NCBI GenBank assembly: GCA_913042885.1
Contig: CAJWLW010000246.1
Span: 1 to 7,477 of the forward strand
DNA: 7,477 nt
Source: an uncultured Lentisphaeria bacterium
GTDB taxonomy: Bacteria; Verrucomicrobiota; Lentisphaeria; JABSQK01; CAJWLW01
Direction: 5' to 3'
Under the pieces are notes generated by a model. That model worked only from the letters and a program-made list of their open reading frames with translations. It did no database searches and was not told the origin of the DNA. Below, piece by piece: positions 1 to 5,835 of this stretch. The translations under genes and the position numbers were made by a program. The first letter of the stretch is position 1; each line of letters opens with the position of its first letter.

Positions 1-152
1 TGTGGAAGGAGGCCATAGACCGGCGTCAGGCGCTGGGGATCGTGCTGGCGATTTTGGTCGTGGTCCTGACCAATTTTGGTCGTGGTCCTGACCAATTTCA
101 CATTCTGACCCCACTTCCCCCCGTTGAGGTCGCCGAGGCGGGTCCGCCTTAG
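1..152 (+). CDS. 3' end of an unidentified gene with a C-terminal hydrophobic segment (partial, probably frameshifted at its end)
   Basis: Frame 3 is open from the window edge to a TAG at 150-152. It begins W-K-E-A-I-D-R-R-Q and continues into a hydrophobic run (ALGIVLAILVVVL) that looks like the last transmembrane helix of a membrane protein, preceded by charged residues. A 22-bp segment at 51-72 is repeated exactly at 73-94. Since 22 is not a multiple of three, the second copy is read in another frame and yields a tail of about 26 residues (FGRGPDQF...) rich in proline and glycine. With one copy removed, the same frame would end ...VVVLTNFTF followed by TGA at 106-108, a more natural terminus just after the helix. 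A transporter permease is possible, but I do not recognise the family from so little sequence. The coding call rests only on the protein-like composition. Confidence 0.4.
   Translation, partial: WKEAIDRRQALGIVLAILVVVLTNFGRGPDQFHILTPLPPVEVAEAGPP
51..94. repeat. Perfect 22-bp tandem direct repeat (two copies)
   Basis: Positions 51-72 and 73-94 are identical. The unit begins ATTTTGGTCG and ends TCCTGACCA, and the first three to four bases of a third copy (ATTT) follow at 95-98. Each unit, with its flanking A, also contains a small inverted repeat, TTGGTC...GACCAA, which could promote replication slippage. The repeat lies in the putative reading frame ending at 152 and changes its frame. Confidence 0.9.
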
Positions 153-318
153 GCAGATTCCGCATTCGAGTGCAGCGATCAGGTTATAATCCCGTCGCCG
201 AGCGTTCGATTCGTCTTCTTCGTTCCGCAGATCGTGCCACTCGCTCAGTTTGGTTTGCTTTCCCGTTCGTGCGGATGGCGGTGGCGACCACGACGTGCAT
301 CAGTTCTTCGCGCTCGCG

Positions 319-343
319 ATATTACTTTTCCCAGAAGTAATAT
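319..343 (-). terminator. Inverted repeat across the pseudopilin stop codon (possible 3' hairpin)
   Basis: ATATTACTT (319-327) and AAGTAATAT (335-343) are perfect 9-bp complements with a 7-nt loop. The stem contains the TAA stop of the minus-strand pseudopilin gene. A second short GC-rich palindrome (308-312 with 315-319) follows directly downstream on that strand. The stem is AT-rich and has no U-tract, so a classical intrinsic terminator is doubtful; a 3'-end processing or stability hairpin is equally possible. Confidence 0.3.
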
Positions 344-1038
344 TTGCCGAACTTATAGGCGTACTTATCGGGGTCGGTGTCCTTCCGCCACAGCCAGGAG
401 ACATGGCCATCGATGTAGAGGATGCTGCCGCCCCATGGCAGGTATTGCCATTCTTTGTGTGTGTGGAATATCCTTGGCATCCCCCATGAGTCGGGCGCGG
501 GATGGTTGGCGGCTTCCTGGAGGTTGAAGTTGGTACAGCGGTTGGTATCGGCGGAAATAACCGACATTTGGCCGAACTGGTCGTCGCGGTCGGTCAGTGA
601 CGCTGGCGAGCGCGGGGCATAGTCGGTACCGTTCGGGTGCACGCCGGGGTAGTAGATATAGTCGCTGGCGGCGCGGACATTGTCCCAGTACCAATCGCGT
701 TGGGCGGTATCGACATAGCCTTCGGGACACGTCAGCAGCTCGCGTGTGGTCATGTATTCGGGCTCGACGACGTTGCGGTAGATGGTCCCCGGGTCATTGA
801 TCGCCAAGTCCATGGTCCGCGGCGGCAGCCTCGTGTTGTTATCAGCGGCGTATGAAAAATGGATTACCCCCCAGTTTTTCAGGATACTCATGCACATGAC
901 GCGTTTGGCTTTGCGCTTGGCGAGGTGCAGCGACGGCAGCAGCAGCGAGGCCAGGATGGCGATGACAGCGATGACCACCAGCAGCTCGATCAGGGTAAAG
1001 CGAAGATTGCTACGCTTAGCCAATTTTGATTGTTGCAT
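322..1038 (-). CDS. Type II secretion/type IV pilin-like pseudopilin (prepilin N-terminal methylation motif, DUF1559/H-X9-DG-like)
   Basis: This 238-residue protein is probably exported through a type II secretion or type IV pilus-like assembly. The N-terminus has a short basic leader ([13 protein letters not shown]) followed by [20 protein letters not shown], the classic prepilin signal with Glu at +5 of the mature protein and a single hydrophobic helix. The residue before the cleavage site is Arg, not the canonical Gly; I recall basic residues here as frequent in Lentisphaerae-type pseudopilins. After the helix come [10 protein letters not shown], a C-P pair (TCPEG) and near the C-terminus [10 protein letters not shown], the 'DG' element of the H-X9-DG families common in Lentisphaerae and Planctomycetes. 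The ATG start is preceded by GAGGCGAGGT, a purine-rich ribosome binding site. The gene stands alone, divergent from the aminotransferase remnant. PVC genomes carry many such paralogues of unknown specific role. Confidence 0.88.
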   Translation of the reverse strand: MQQSKLAKRSNLRFTLIELLVVIAVIAILASLLLPSLHLAKRKAKRVMCMSILKNWGVIHFSYAADNNTRLPPRTMDLAINDPGTIYRNVVEPEYMTTRELLTCPEGYVDTAQRDWYWDNVRAASDYIYYPGVHPNGTDYAPRSPASLTDRDDQFGQMSVISADTNRCTNFNLQEAANHPAPDSWGMPRIFHTHKEWQYLPWGGSILYIDGHVSWLWRKDTDPDKYAYKFGKYYFWEK

Positions 1039-1089
1039 ACCTCGCCTCAGAGCTCAACGACAGCGAACTACCCGGATCGAGAGGTATGC
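1035..1089 (-). promoter_or_regulatory. Inverted repeat that could pair the pseudopilin ribosome binding site and start codon
   Basis: GCATACCTC at 1035-1043 and GAGGTATGC at 1081-1089 are perfect 9-bp complements 37 bp apart. In the minus-strand transcript the downstream arm contains the GAGGT just before the start and the ATG itself, so pairing with the upstream arm in the leader would hide the translation start. A 9-bp inverted repeat at this spacing can arise by chance in a window of this size, so only its position over the start makes it notable. Confidence 0.3.
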
Positions 1090-1202
1090 TGGAGCGTCTG
1101 GTTACGGGGAAATAAGGGATGGGCATTCATTGACGTACCCCGCAGCGACAGTGGACATTACATGGACCTGGTTGGTTTTCAAGAGTTCCGCTGGCCGCGC
1201 TC

Positions 1203-1739
1203 TGCCGGCGCAAGGGGGCAAGCGGTGGCTATAGCCCATTGGGGGGCGTGGTTTTCCGGGATAAAATCTACGACTGCTTTGTCGAATCCGGAAAGGCTTT
1301 CGCCCACATACATACCTACGTCAACAACCCCGTCTCGGCCAGAGCCGGGCTGGAAGTGCTTGACATCATCGAGGAGAAAAATCTCCTCGAACACGTGACG
1401 GAGATGGGCGACTATCTGCTGACACGTGCCCGAGAGTTGCAGGAGCACCCGATAGTCGGCGAGGTCCGTGGGCTTGGGCTCATGCTCGGGTTCGAGTTGG
1501 TGAAGGATAAGCAGACCAAGGAGCCATTTCCCGAATCACGGAAGGTTTACAATCGGCTCCGCCAGATCATGCTGGAGAGAGGTTTGTCGGTGGTATGCTC
1601 TAGCGGTGGAAGGGACGGGCTGAATGGCGATAGCCTGCAGCTTTCGCCGCCATTCATCATCACCCGTGCGGATATTGATGAAATAATCCCCATCATCGAC
1701 GAGGGACTGGGGCAGATGGAGGGCGAGCTGGGGATGTGA
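1203..1739 (+). pseudogene. 5'-truncated class-III PLP-dependent aminotransferase (C-terminal remnant)
   Basis: The frame is open from 1134 (after a TGA at 1131-1133) to the TGA at 1737-1739. Recognisable class-III aminotransferase sequence begins at the AAG codon 1212-1214, in K-G-A-S-G-G-Y-S-P-L-G-G-V-V, where the lysine corresponds to the PLP Schiff-base lysine. It continues through HIHTYVNNPVSARAGLEVLD (the conserved His-Thr-Tyr loop that contacts the cofactor phosphate from the partner subunit), GEVRGLGLMLGFELV, and a normal C-terminal LSPPFIITRADIDEIIPIID. About 280 residues carrying the N-terminal and most of the PLP-binding domain are absent, and none of the three frames upstream of 1203 resembles them. 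The first in-frame start, TTG at 1239, lies after the lysine and has no good ribosome binding site. The C-terminal frame has no internal stops, which suggests a recent truncation. It could be a taurine-, beta-alanine- or omega-aminotransferase type; the specificity cannot be told. Confidence 0.8.
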
Positions 1740-1743
1740 AGGC

Positions 1744-1781
1744 AGTCACCTGGCGTCGCGGTATGAATGCGTCAGGTTACT
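1744..1781. terminator. Imperfect stem-loop between convergent genes (candidate bidirectional terminator)
   Basis: AGTCACCTGGCG (1744-1755) pairs with CGTCAGGTTACT (1770-1781) at 10 of 12 positions, with a 14-nt loop. It spans the 32-bp gap between the aminotransferase remnant stop (1739) and the stop of the minus-strand dimethylformamidase-like gene (1772-1774), and covers that gene's last codons. There is no clear U-tract on either strand, so termination activity is inferred from location only. Confidence 0.35.
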
Positions 1782-3865
1782 CCCATGCGATCGAGCACGT
1801 TAAGGATCAGTCCCTCGTAGTTTTTGTCCGTGGCCAACGGCCATGCAGTCAGCACACCTCCGGCATTGAAGACCAGGCCATGCCCCGGACGCTCCCAAAT
1901 GACCATCTCCGAGAGCATTTCACCTGGATGACAGTGGTCGTCGAAATCGACGATGTCCGAGTCCGGCAGGTATGCCCGGGCAAGAACGGTGAGGTTCTCG
2001 TCGAACGGCGTGTCCAGCGTCGGCTGTTTGCTCCCGTCCGCCGGTGGATAGGCGGGGACTTTCCGGGGGCCACTTTGCTCCATCAGTGAACGGCAGGAGC
2101 AGTCCGTCTCGTACCCGGCCGCCCCGTCAGCAAAGGCGCCGGCGGTATCGACCTTGTGCGGCGTTTGAAACAGGAGGTGCTCTGGTGCCAGCACTGTGTA
2201 ATGTGTGCGCGGACCCGGATGTGGGGGGTCTGTCCAGCCGTTGGTCATCACCCCGATCAAACGCGCCTCGAGATAGCCGCAGGCTCGCATCGTTCCGCCC
2301 GGGAGGTGATCGAGTTGGTGACAGTGACTGGCGGCGTTCACTGTATCGTGGTCAGCGCCGGGCGGGTCGTCATACCAGAGATGCTTGCGTATTTCCGTGA
2401 CCGCGTTATGGAGATCCAATGACACACGCCAATAGCTGGTGTTGCCGCTCATGATCAGCAGGTGCCCGCCGCGTTTGACGAAGTTCTCAAGGTGTTCGTA
2501 TTGTTCATACGGCCAGTATTCGCTGTGGCCGGCGATTGCGACAACGTCGTAATCGTCAAGCAACTCGGGATGTTCGTACAGTTCCCATTCGGTGCGCACG
2601 TCGTGGGCAATGCTGCGTGAGCGTAGCCAGTCATAGAACGGCAGTTCGAAATCGATGGTCGTTCGATACCACCAGCCGCCTGCAGGCTTTCGCGCACCTA
2701 TCATAGTCCCCAGCAGCGGATAGGAGCTATGTTTCGCATACGCGCCGTAGTCGAGTTCTGGATCGTTGAAGGATTGAGAGTTATAGGCCAATCGGGTACA
2801 CGTGGTCGACAGGCAAAGCATACGCGCCGAGGCAGATCGCGGCGAGACTATAAAGTCTACGTACTGCTGGGCACCGTTGGCATCTGTAATCCGGGCAGCG
2901 TACTGGCCACTTTGGAGATCGTTTGGCACTTTCCACGACGTCGTCACCGGCCAGCGGCAATCCTGAAAATTGTCTGCGAAAAGACGGATGGCGTAACCGA
3001 ATTCCGGATCCTCATCGGGCACGTAGCTGCACCAATCGCTGTCCTCTGTACGGCCCGGGCCCGCGATGAGGCGAACCGGGTAGTTCACGGGCCTTCCGTC
3101 AGAGCCGCTGCCTGTGGTATCGCGGTATGGCATTGCTGTGACATCTTCAAACGTCCAGTGCCCGACACAGCCCGCTTCCGGTGTTATGTCGTTGCCAGCG
3201 AAACGTGCGGCTATGATCTCGGCGGACAATACCTGGTCATAGACCGCCGGCGCGCAGATGTCGCCGGTAAAGAACGCCGAGGATTCACCCGCGTCGTTGA
3301 CTCCGGCACCAATGCGTAGAGGCGACCGCCGAACCGCCGGCGCGTCGACCGCGACTTCGCCGACAGGTTTGCCGTCGACGTACAAACCCATTGTTCCGGC
3401 GGCTGCAATTACAGCCAGGTGATGCCAGGCCCGGGGTTCGATTGGCGGACCGGTGACGGTCGCGGCGGAAAGCTGCACAAGGGGTTGCAGTGACCGGTCT
3501 AGGCCGAGCTGGAAGCTGTCCTGTGTGATCAGTTCGCACCGAGCCGTGCCCAGTGGCCGGATCCATATCTCCACGGCAAACGCATCGCCAAACGGCACGC
3601 CGTTCTCCACCATCACGTAACTGCCGCGATGAAGCACCTGTGGGCCCGGTTCAAATGTGCCTAATGACGTTAGCAGTTCGGCGTTTTCGGTGCGGTCACG
3701 GTGGCGCAGAACATCGATGTCAACGGTGTTGCTGCAGGAGACGCAGAACTCGATCGATTCGTCGCAGTGCACGCCCAGTTGGCGTGCATAGGCGTGTAGG
3801 CCGGCCACCGGCGTGGGGGCATGAGGCGGCAGGTAGGAGCTGTCGTCGTTGGTATAAAACGGCAT
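1772..3865 (-). CDS. N,N-dimethylformamidase large-subunit-like protein with LamG-like domain
   Basis: This 697-residue protein resembles the large subunit of N,N-dimethylformamidase, an iron-dependent enzyme that hydrolyses dimethylformamide to dimethylamine and formate. An N-terminal beta segment (about 20-60, LHAYARQLGVHCDESIEFCV) matches the family's opening. A LamG/concanavalin-like domain follows (about 70-225: FAVEIWIRPLG, RAWHHLAVI, LYVDGKPVGE). The C-terminal catalytic half carries LAYN (Tyr361), IAGHSEYWP (His447, Glu449), RGGHLLIMSGNTSYWRV and GLVFNAGGVLTAWPL. The characterised enzyme binds mononuclear iron through Tyr, His and Glu in an H-x-E arrangement, so His447 and Glu449 fit and Tyr361 is a plausible third ligand. 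The small subunit gene found beside characterised dimethylformamidases is absent here. I chose the ATG at 3865 because MPFYTNDDSSYLPP begins like a natural N-terminus; a TTG at 3913 would add 16 residues, and neither has a strong ribosome binding site. The natural substrate is probably some other N-substituted amide. Confidence 0.75.
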   Translation of the reverse strand: MPFYTNDDSSYLPPHAPTPVAGLHAYARQLGVHCDESIEFCVSCSNTVDIDVLRHRDRTENAELLTSLGTFEPGPQVLHRGSYVMVENGVPFGDAFAVEIWIRPLGTARCELITQDSFQLGLDRSLQPLVQLSAATVTGPPIEPRAWHHLAVIAAAGTMGLYVDGKPVGEVAVDAPAVRRSPLRIGAGVNDAGESSAFFTGDICAPAVYDQVLSAEIIAARFAGNDITPEAGCVGHWTFEDVTAMPYRDTTGSGSDGRPVNYPVRLIAGPGRTEDSDWCSYVPDEDPEFGYAIRLFADNFQDCRWPVTTSWKVPNDLQSGQYAARITDANGAQQYVDFIVSPRSASARMLCLSTTCTRLAYNSQSFNDPELDYGAYAKHSSYPLLGTMIGARKPAGGWWYRTTIDFELPFYDWLRSRSIAHDVRTEWELYEHPELLDDYDVVAIAGHSEYWPYEQYEHLENFVKRGGHLLIMSGNTSYWRVSLDLHNAVTEIRKHLWYDDPPGADHDTVNAASHCHQLDHLPGGTMRACGYLEARLIGVMTNGWTDPPHPGPRTHYTVLAPEHLLFQTPHKVDTAGAFADGAAGYETDCSCRSLMEQSGPRKVPAYPPADGSKQPTLDTPFDENLTVLARAYLPDSDIVDFDDHCHPGEMLSEMVIWERPGHGLVFNAGGVLTAWPLATDKNYEGLILNVLDRMGVT

Positions 3866-4105
3866 GTTTACAACAGCGCGTTGATTCGCCGATTTCGGTC
3901 TTGCAGGAAACAAATCCCATTTGCTGCGTCATTCCGAGTATTGTTGGAATGACCGCCTCGGGCTCTTGGTGGCCCATCTCAACTGCCCGGTCCGGGCCGC
4001 CCCGGCCAAGTCACGGTTGGCCTATTTCAGGTCCGGCGGAATTTCGGGCCAAATCGCTCGAACAGCGATGGCCGACCATCTCCATGCCTGTCGGCAGTAA
4101 TCTGT
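3866..4105. other. 240-bp intergenic region between two co-directional minus-strand genes, with palindromes
   Basis: I see no gene here. The gap is long compared with the tightly packed operon upstream, so it may contain a terminator for the dioxygenase operon and/or a separate promoter for the dimethylformamidase-like gene. It holds two inverted repeats: GTCATTCC...GGAATGAC (3928-3953) and GGCCAA...TTGGCC (4004-4022). I could not identify a convincing promoter for the downstream gene. Confidence 0.5.
3928..3953. repeat. Palindrome GTCATTCC-N10-GGAATGAC
   Basis: An 8-bp perfect stem (3928-3935 with 3946-3953) encloses a 10-nt loop. On the minus strand it follows the dioxygenase gene by about 150 bp and precedes the dimethylformamidase-like ATG by about 60 bp. 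Stems of the form GTCATTCC...GGAATGAC recur as dispersed intergenic palindromes in many bacterial genomes. It may also act as a terminator hairpin (a loosely T-rich stretch, ATTTGTTTCC, lies downstream on the minus strand) or as an operator. Confidence 0.45.
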
Positions 4106-5068
4106 CTATGTCGAAATCCACAGACGAACATAATGGCGCGGCTGTTGGGGGTCCTCTTCATACGCCGTGCGATTGTGGGCCACGATGTGATTATTGGCCC
4201 AGAGTTGATCGCCAGCTTCGAGTTTGAATTGTCCGGCCAGCTCCGGCGATTCGAGAAAGCCATCAAGTGCGTTCAGGGCGTCGAGTTCTGCCTGCGCCAG
4301 ATCCATCTTTGCTTCCTTGTGTCCCTTCTCGATCCAGTATCGCATGTAGCGGAATGACAGCACCGGCGAATACAGGCCCTGTGAAAATACGGGGAATCGA
4401 TTGTCCAGCAACGCGTCCATCGTCTTGCCAGTCCCGGGGGTCACGATGTCACGGATGAATTCCCGGTACAGAATGGTCAAGGCCGGCAAGTTGCTTTCAC
4501 GGAGTCGCTCATGTGCCGTAGCGCTGCTGACGACAAGGCTCTCTCCCCCTGTGCGTGCTGGCTGGAGACAAAGAAGCGCCACAATATCCGGCATGTTATT
4601 TCGTGCACTGCTGTCGGTATGAAAGCCGGTGGCCGCACGCGTCTGGGAGACCGGGATCCGTTCTTTTTTGTACGATCCCCCGTAATCCCGCACGTCGTAG
4701 AGGCGTCCGTAGGTTTCCATGCACTGGCCAATGGCTGCACCGACGGCAAGATAAAAAAACTTCATTTGCGCCACGGAGAATTCCGTCGCGGGGATGCCCT
4801 GGAGCCAAACGACACCTGATCCATGCTGGAGTTCTTCGCGCATATCGTCGGCGAGCTGTTGGAGACCGATATTTTCTATGTCCCCATGATTGTAACTGTT
4901 CAAGAAATCGTCATCGATCACAAGATTTTCGGTGGCCTGCTGGAATGCCTTAGTTGTTTTATCCGCGACCTTCATCCGCCAGGCGGGTCTGGCCCATAAG
5001 TCCTCAGCATCCCAGGTGAATGATTTGGGAAGGGCTGGAGCTATTTCATACTGTTTAAGTGAAATCAA
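4106..5068 (-). CDS. TauD/TfdA-family Fe(II)/2-oxoglutarate-dependent dioxygenase
   Basis: This 320-residue protein should couple oxidative decarboxylation of 2-oxoglutarate to hydroxylation of an unknown small molecule, in the cytoplasm. The iron site is complete: TGFHTDSS supplies His150 and Asp152 (HxD), and NNHIVAHNRTAYEED supplies the distal His298. The C-terminal RHYVRLWI supplies the arginine that binds the 2-oxoglutarate carboxylate (Arg311 or Arg315). PDIVALLCLQPARTGGESLVVSS is the typical core of this family, and length and order of motifs are normal, so the gene appears intact. The start is TTG at 5068, supported by a strong Shine-Dalgarno (GAGGTGA) seven or so bases upstream that overlaps the methyltransferase TGA, with only 11 bp between the genes; translational coupling is likely. 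The family includes taurine, 2,4-D and clavaminate-type enzymes, and substrate cannot be assigned from sequence. It is the last gene of the compact operon. Confidence 0.9.
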   Translation of the reverse strand: MISLKQYEIAPALPKSFTWDAEDLWARPAWRMKVADKTTKAFQQATENLVIDDDFLNSYNHGDIENIGLQQLADDMREELQHGSGVVWLQGIPATEFSVAQMKFFYLAVGAAIGQCMETYGRLYDVRDYGGSYKKERIPVSQTRAATGFHTDSSARNNMPDIVALLCLQPARTGGESLVVSSATAHERLRESNLPALTILYREFIRDIVTPGTGKTMDALLDNRFPVFSQGLYSPVLSFRYMRYWIEKGHKEAKMDLAQAELDALNALDGFLESPELAGQFKLEAGDQLWANNHIVAHNRTAYEEDPQQPRHYVRLWIST

Positions 5069-5082
5069 TGCAGTTCACCTCA
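5069..5082 (-). promoter_or_regulatory. Shine-Dalgarno overlapping the upstream stop, deciding a TTG start
   Basis: The minus strand reads TGAGGTGAACTGCA followed by TTG. The first TGA (5082-5080) is the methyltransferase stop and GAGGTGA is an almost ideal ribosome binding site for the TTG at 5068. No in-frame ATG lies nearby, which fixes the start of the dioxygenase and suggests re-initiation by terminating ribosomes. Confidence 0.75.
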
Positions 5083-5835
5083 GCGTACTATCCGAAAGGC
5101 AAGGTGAAGGGGCTTGTCTTTCAAGGGTTCAAAGAACTTCGGGTCCATCTCGAGGTGCTCGGGCAGAGCGCAGAGTTCCCGGGTGTCGGGTAGTGTGGTG
5201 AAGCCTGCGGCTGCGAGGGAACTGAAGTAATCCTCAAGAGTCTTGTGGATGCATCGGACGGGGACATCCGTGCCATCGCGACGCCAGATTCGGCCTTCAA
5301 AAAGTGTATTTCGCCCTGAAAAATAGCCGCTGTTTTTTCGTTGAAAGTAGAATGGGGGCTCTTCCTCGTGGAGGAACGCAAAGAACGGATGCGGAACGGA
5401 AAAAATAAAACGCCCGCCTTTGCGGAGAACTCTGAATATCCCCTTCATGATCGTCGTCATTTGTTCATGGTCAACATAATTGAACAGAAAAACGGCAACA
5501 ACGAGGTCGAACTCCTGGTCACTAAATTCGGATAATTCCGAAGCATCCGACACCTGATAGCGAATTCCAAGCGGCTCAGTTTTTTCCGCCTCGATTGCGC
5601 CGGCGATCATTTCCCCGGATATATCAATCCCTTCCACATGGGCGGCTCCGCGACTTTTGAGCTGCCGCGCGAAGTATCCTTCACCGCATCCGAGGTCCAG
5701 AATCCGCTGTGCCTCGATTGGTTCGGACCATGACAATAAAAAGGGGCGGGCCGTGAAATCTGAAAGGAGGATGGGTTCGGTCCGTTTCCAATCGGGTGCT
5801 GCTCGGTCGTAGAGGTCCGCATTTGGTTCGGTCAT
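5080..5835 (-). CDS. Class-I SAM-dependent methyltransferase
   Basis: This small-molecule-type methyltransferase has 251 residues from the ATG at 5835 (253 from the ATG at 5841). Numbered from 5841, motif I is RILDLGCGEGYFARQL (46-61), motif II VEGIDISGEMI ends the second strand with the acidic SAM-ribose ligand, and QVSDASEL supplies the adenine-contacting Asp. FDLVVAVFLFNYVDHEQM is motif IV, and VLRKGGRFIFSVPHPFF the post-motif strand. This is the Methyltransf_11/25 (UbiE-like) pattern. The acceptor is unknown; a small metabolite is more likely than RNA or protein. Two in-frame ATGs lie at the end of the upstream gene. The second forms an ATGA overlap with that gene's stop and sits eight bases from AGGGAA, better spaced than the first, so I prefer it. 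Overlap upstream and 11 bp downstream place it in the middle of a three-gene operon with two iron oxygenases, consistent with a shared tailoring pathway. Confidence 0.9.
   Translation of the reverse strand: MTEPNADLYDRAAPDWKRTEPILLSDFTARPFLLSWSEPIEAQRILDLGCGEGYFARQLKSRGAAHVEGIDISGEMIAGAIEAEKTEPLGIRYQVSDASELSEFSDQEFDLVVAVFLFNYVDHEQMTTIMKGIFRVLRKGGRFIFSVPHPFFAFLHEEEPPFYFQRKNSGYFSGRNTLFEGRIWRRDGTDVPVRCIHKTLEDYFSSLAAAGFTTLPDTRELCALPEHLEMDPKFFEPLKDKPLHLAFRIVR

Noticed and set aside
181..190. Perfect TATAAT on the plus strand at 185-190
   Set aside because: No -35-like hexamer lies 15-19 bp upstream and no gene follows on the plus strand before the convergent pseudopilin, so a promoter is not supported.
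1155..1182. Possible pseudopilin promoter (TTGAAA, 16 bp, TAATGT on the minus strand)
   Set aside because: The -10 matches the consensus at only three of six positions; too weak to annotate.
782..1234. Plus-strand open frame opposite the pseudopilin start
   Set aside because: It overlaps the strongly supported pseudopilin on the other strand, is Arg/Ser-rich and has no recognisable motif; a shadow frame.
4004..4022. GGCCAA...TTGGCC inverted repeat as a terminator
   Set aside because: The stem has only six pairs and no U-tract follows on the minus strand, so it is not strong enough to list as a terminator.
3553..4227. Plus-strand open frame of 224 codons across the amidase/dioxygenase gap
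   Set aside because: Arg- and Cys-rich composition, overlap with two well-supported minus-strand genes and no family resemblance mark it as antisense noise.
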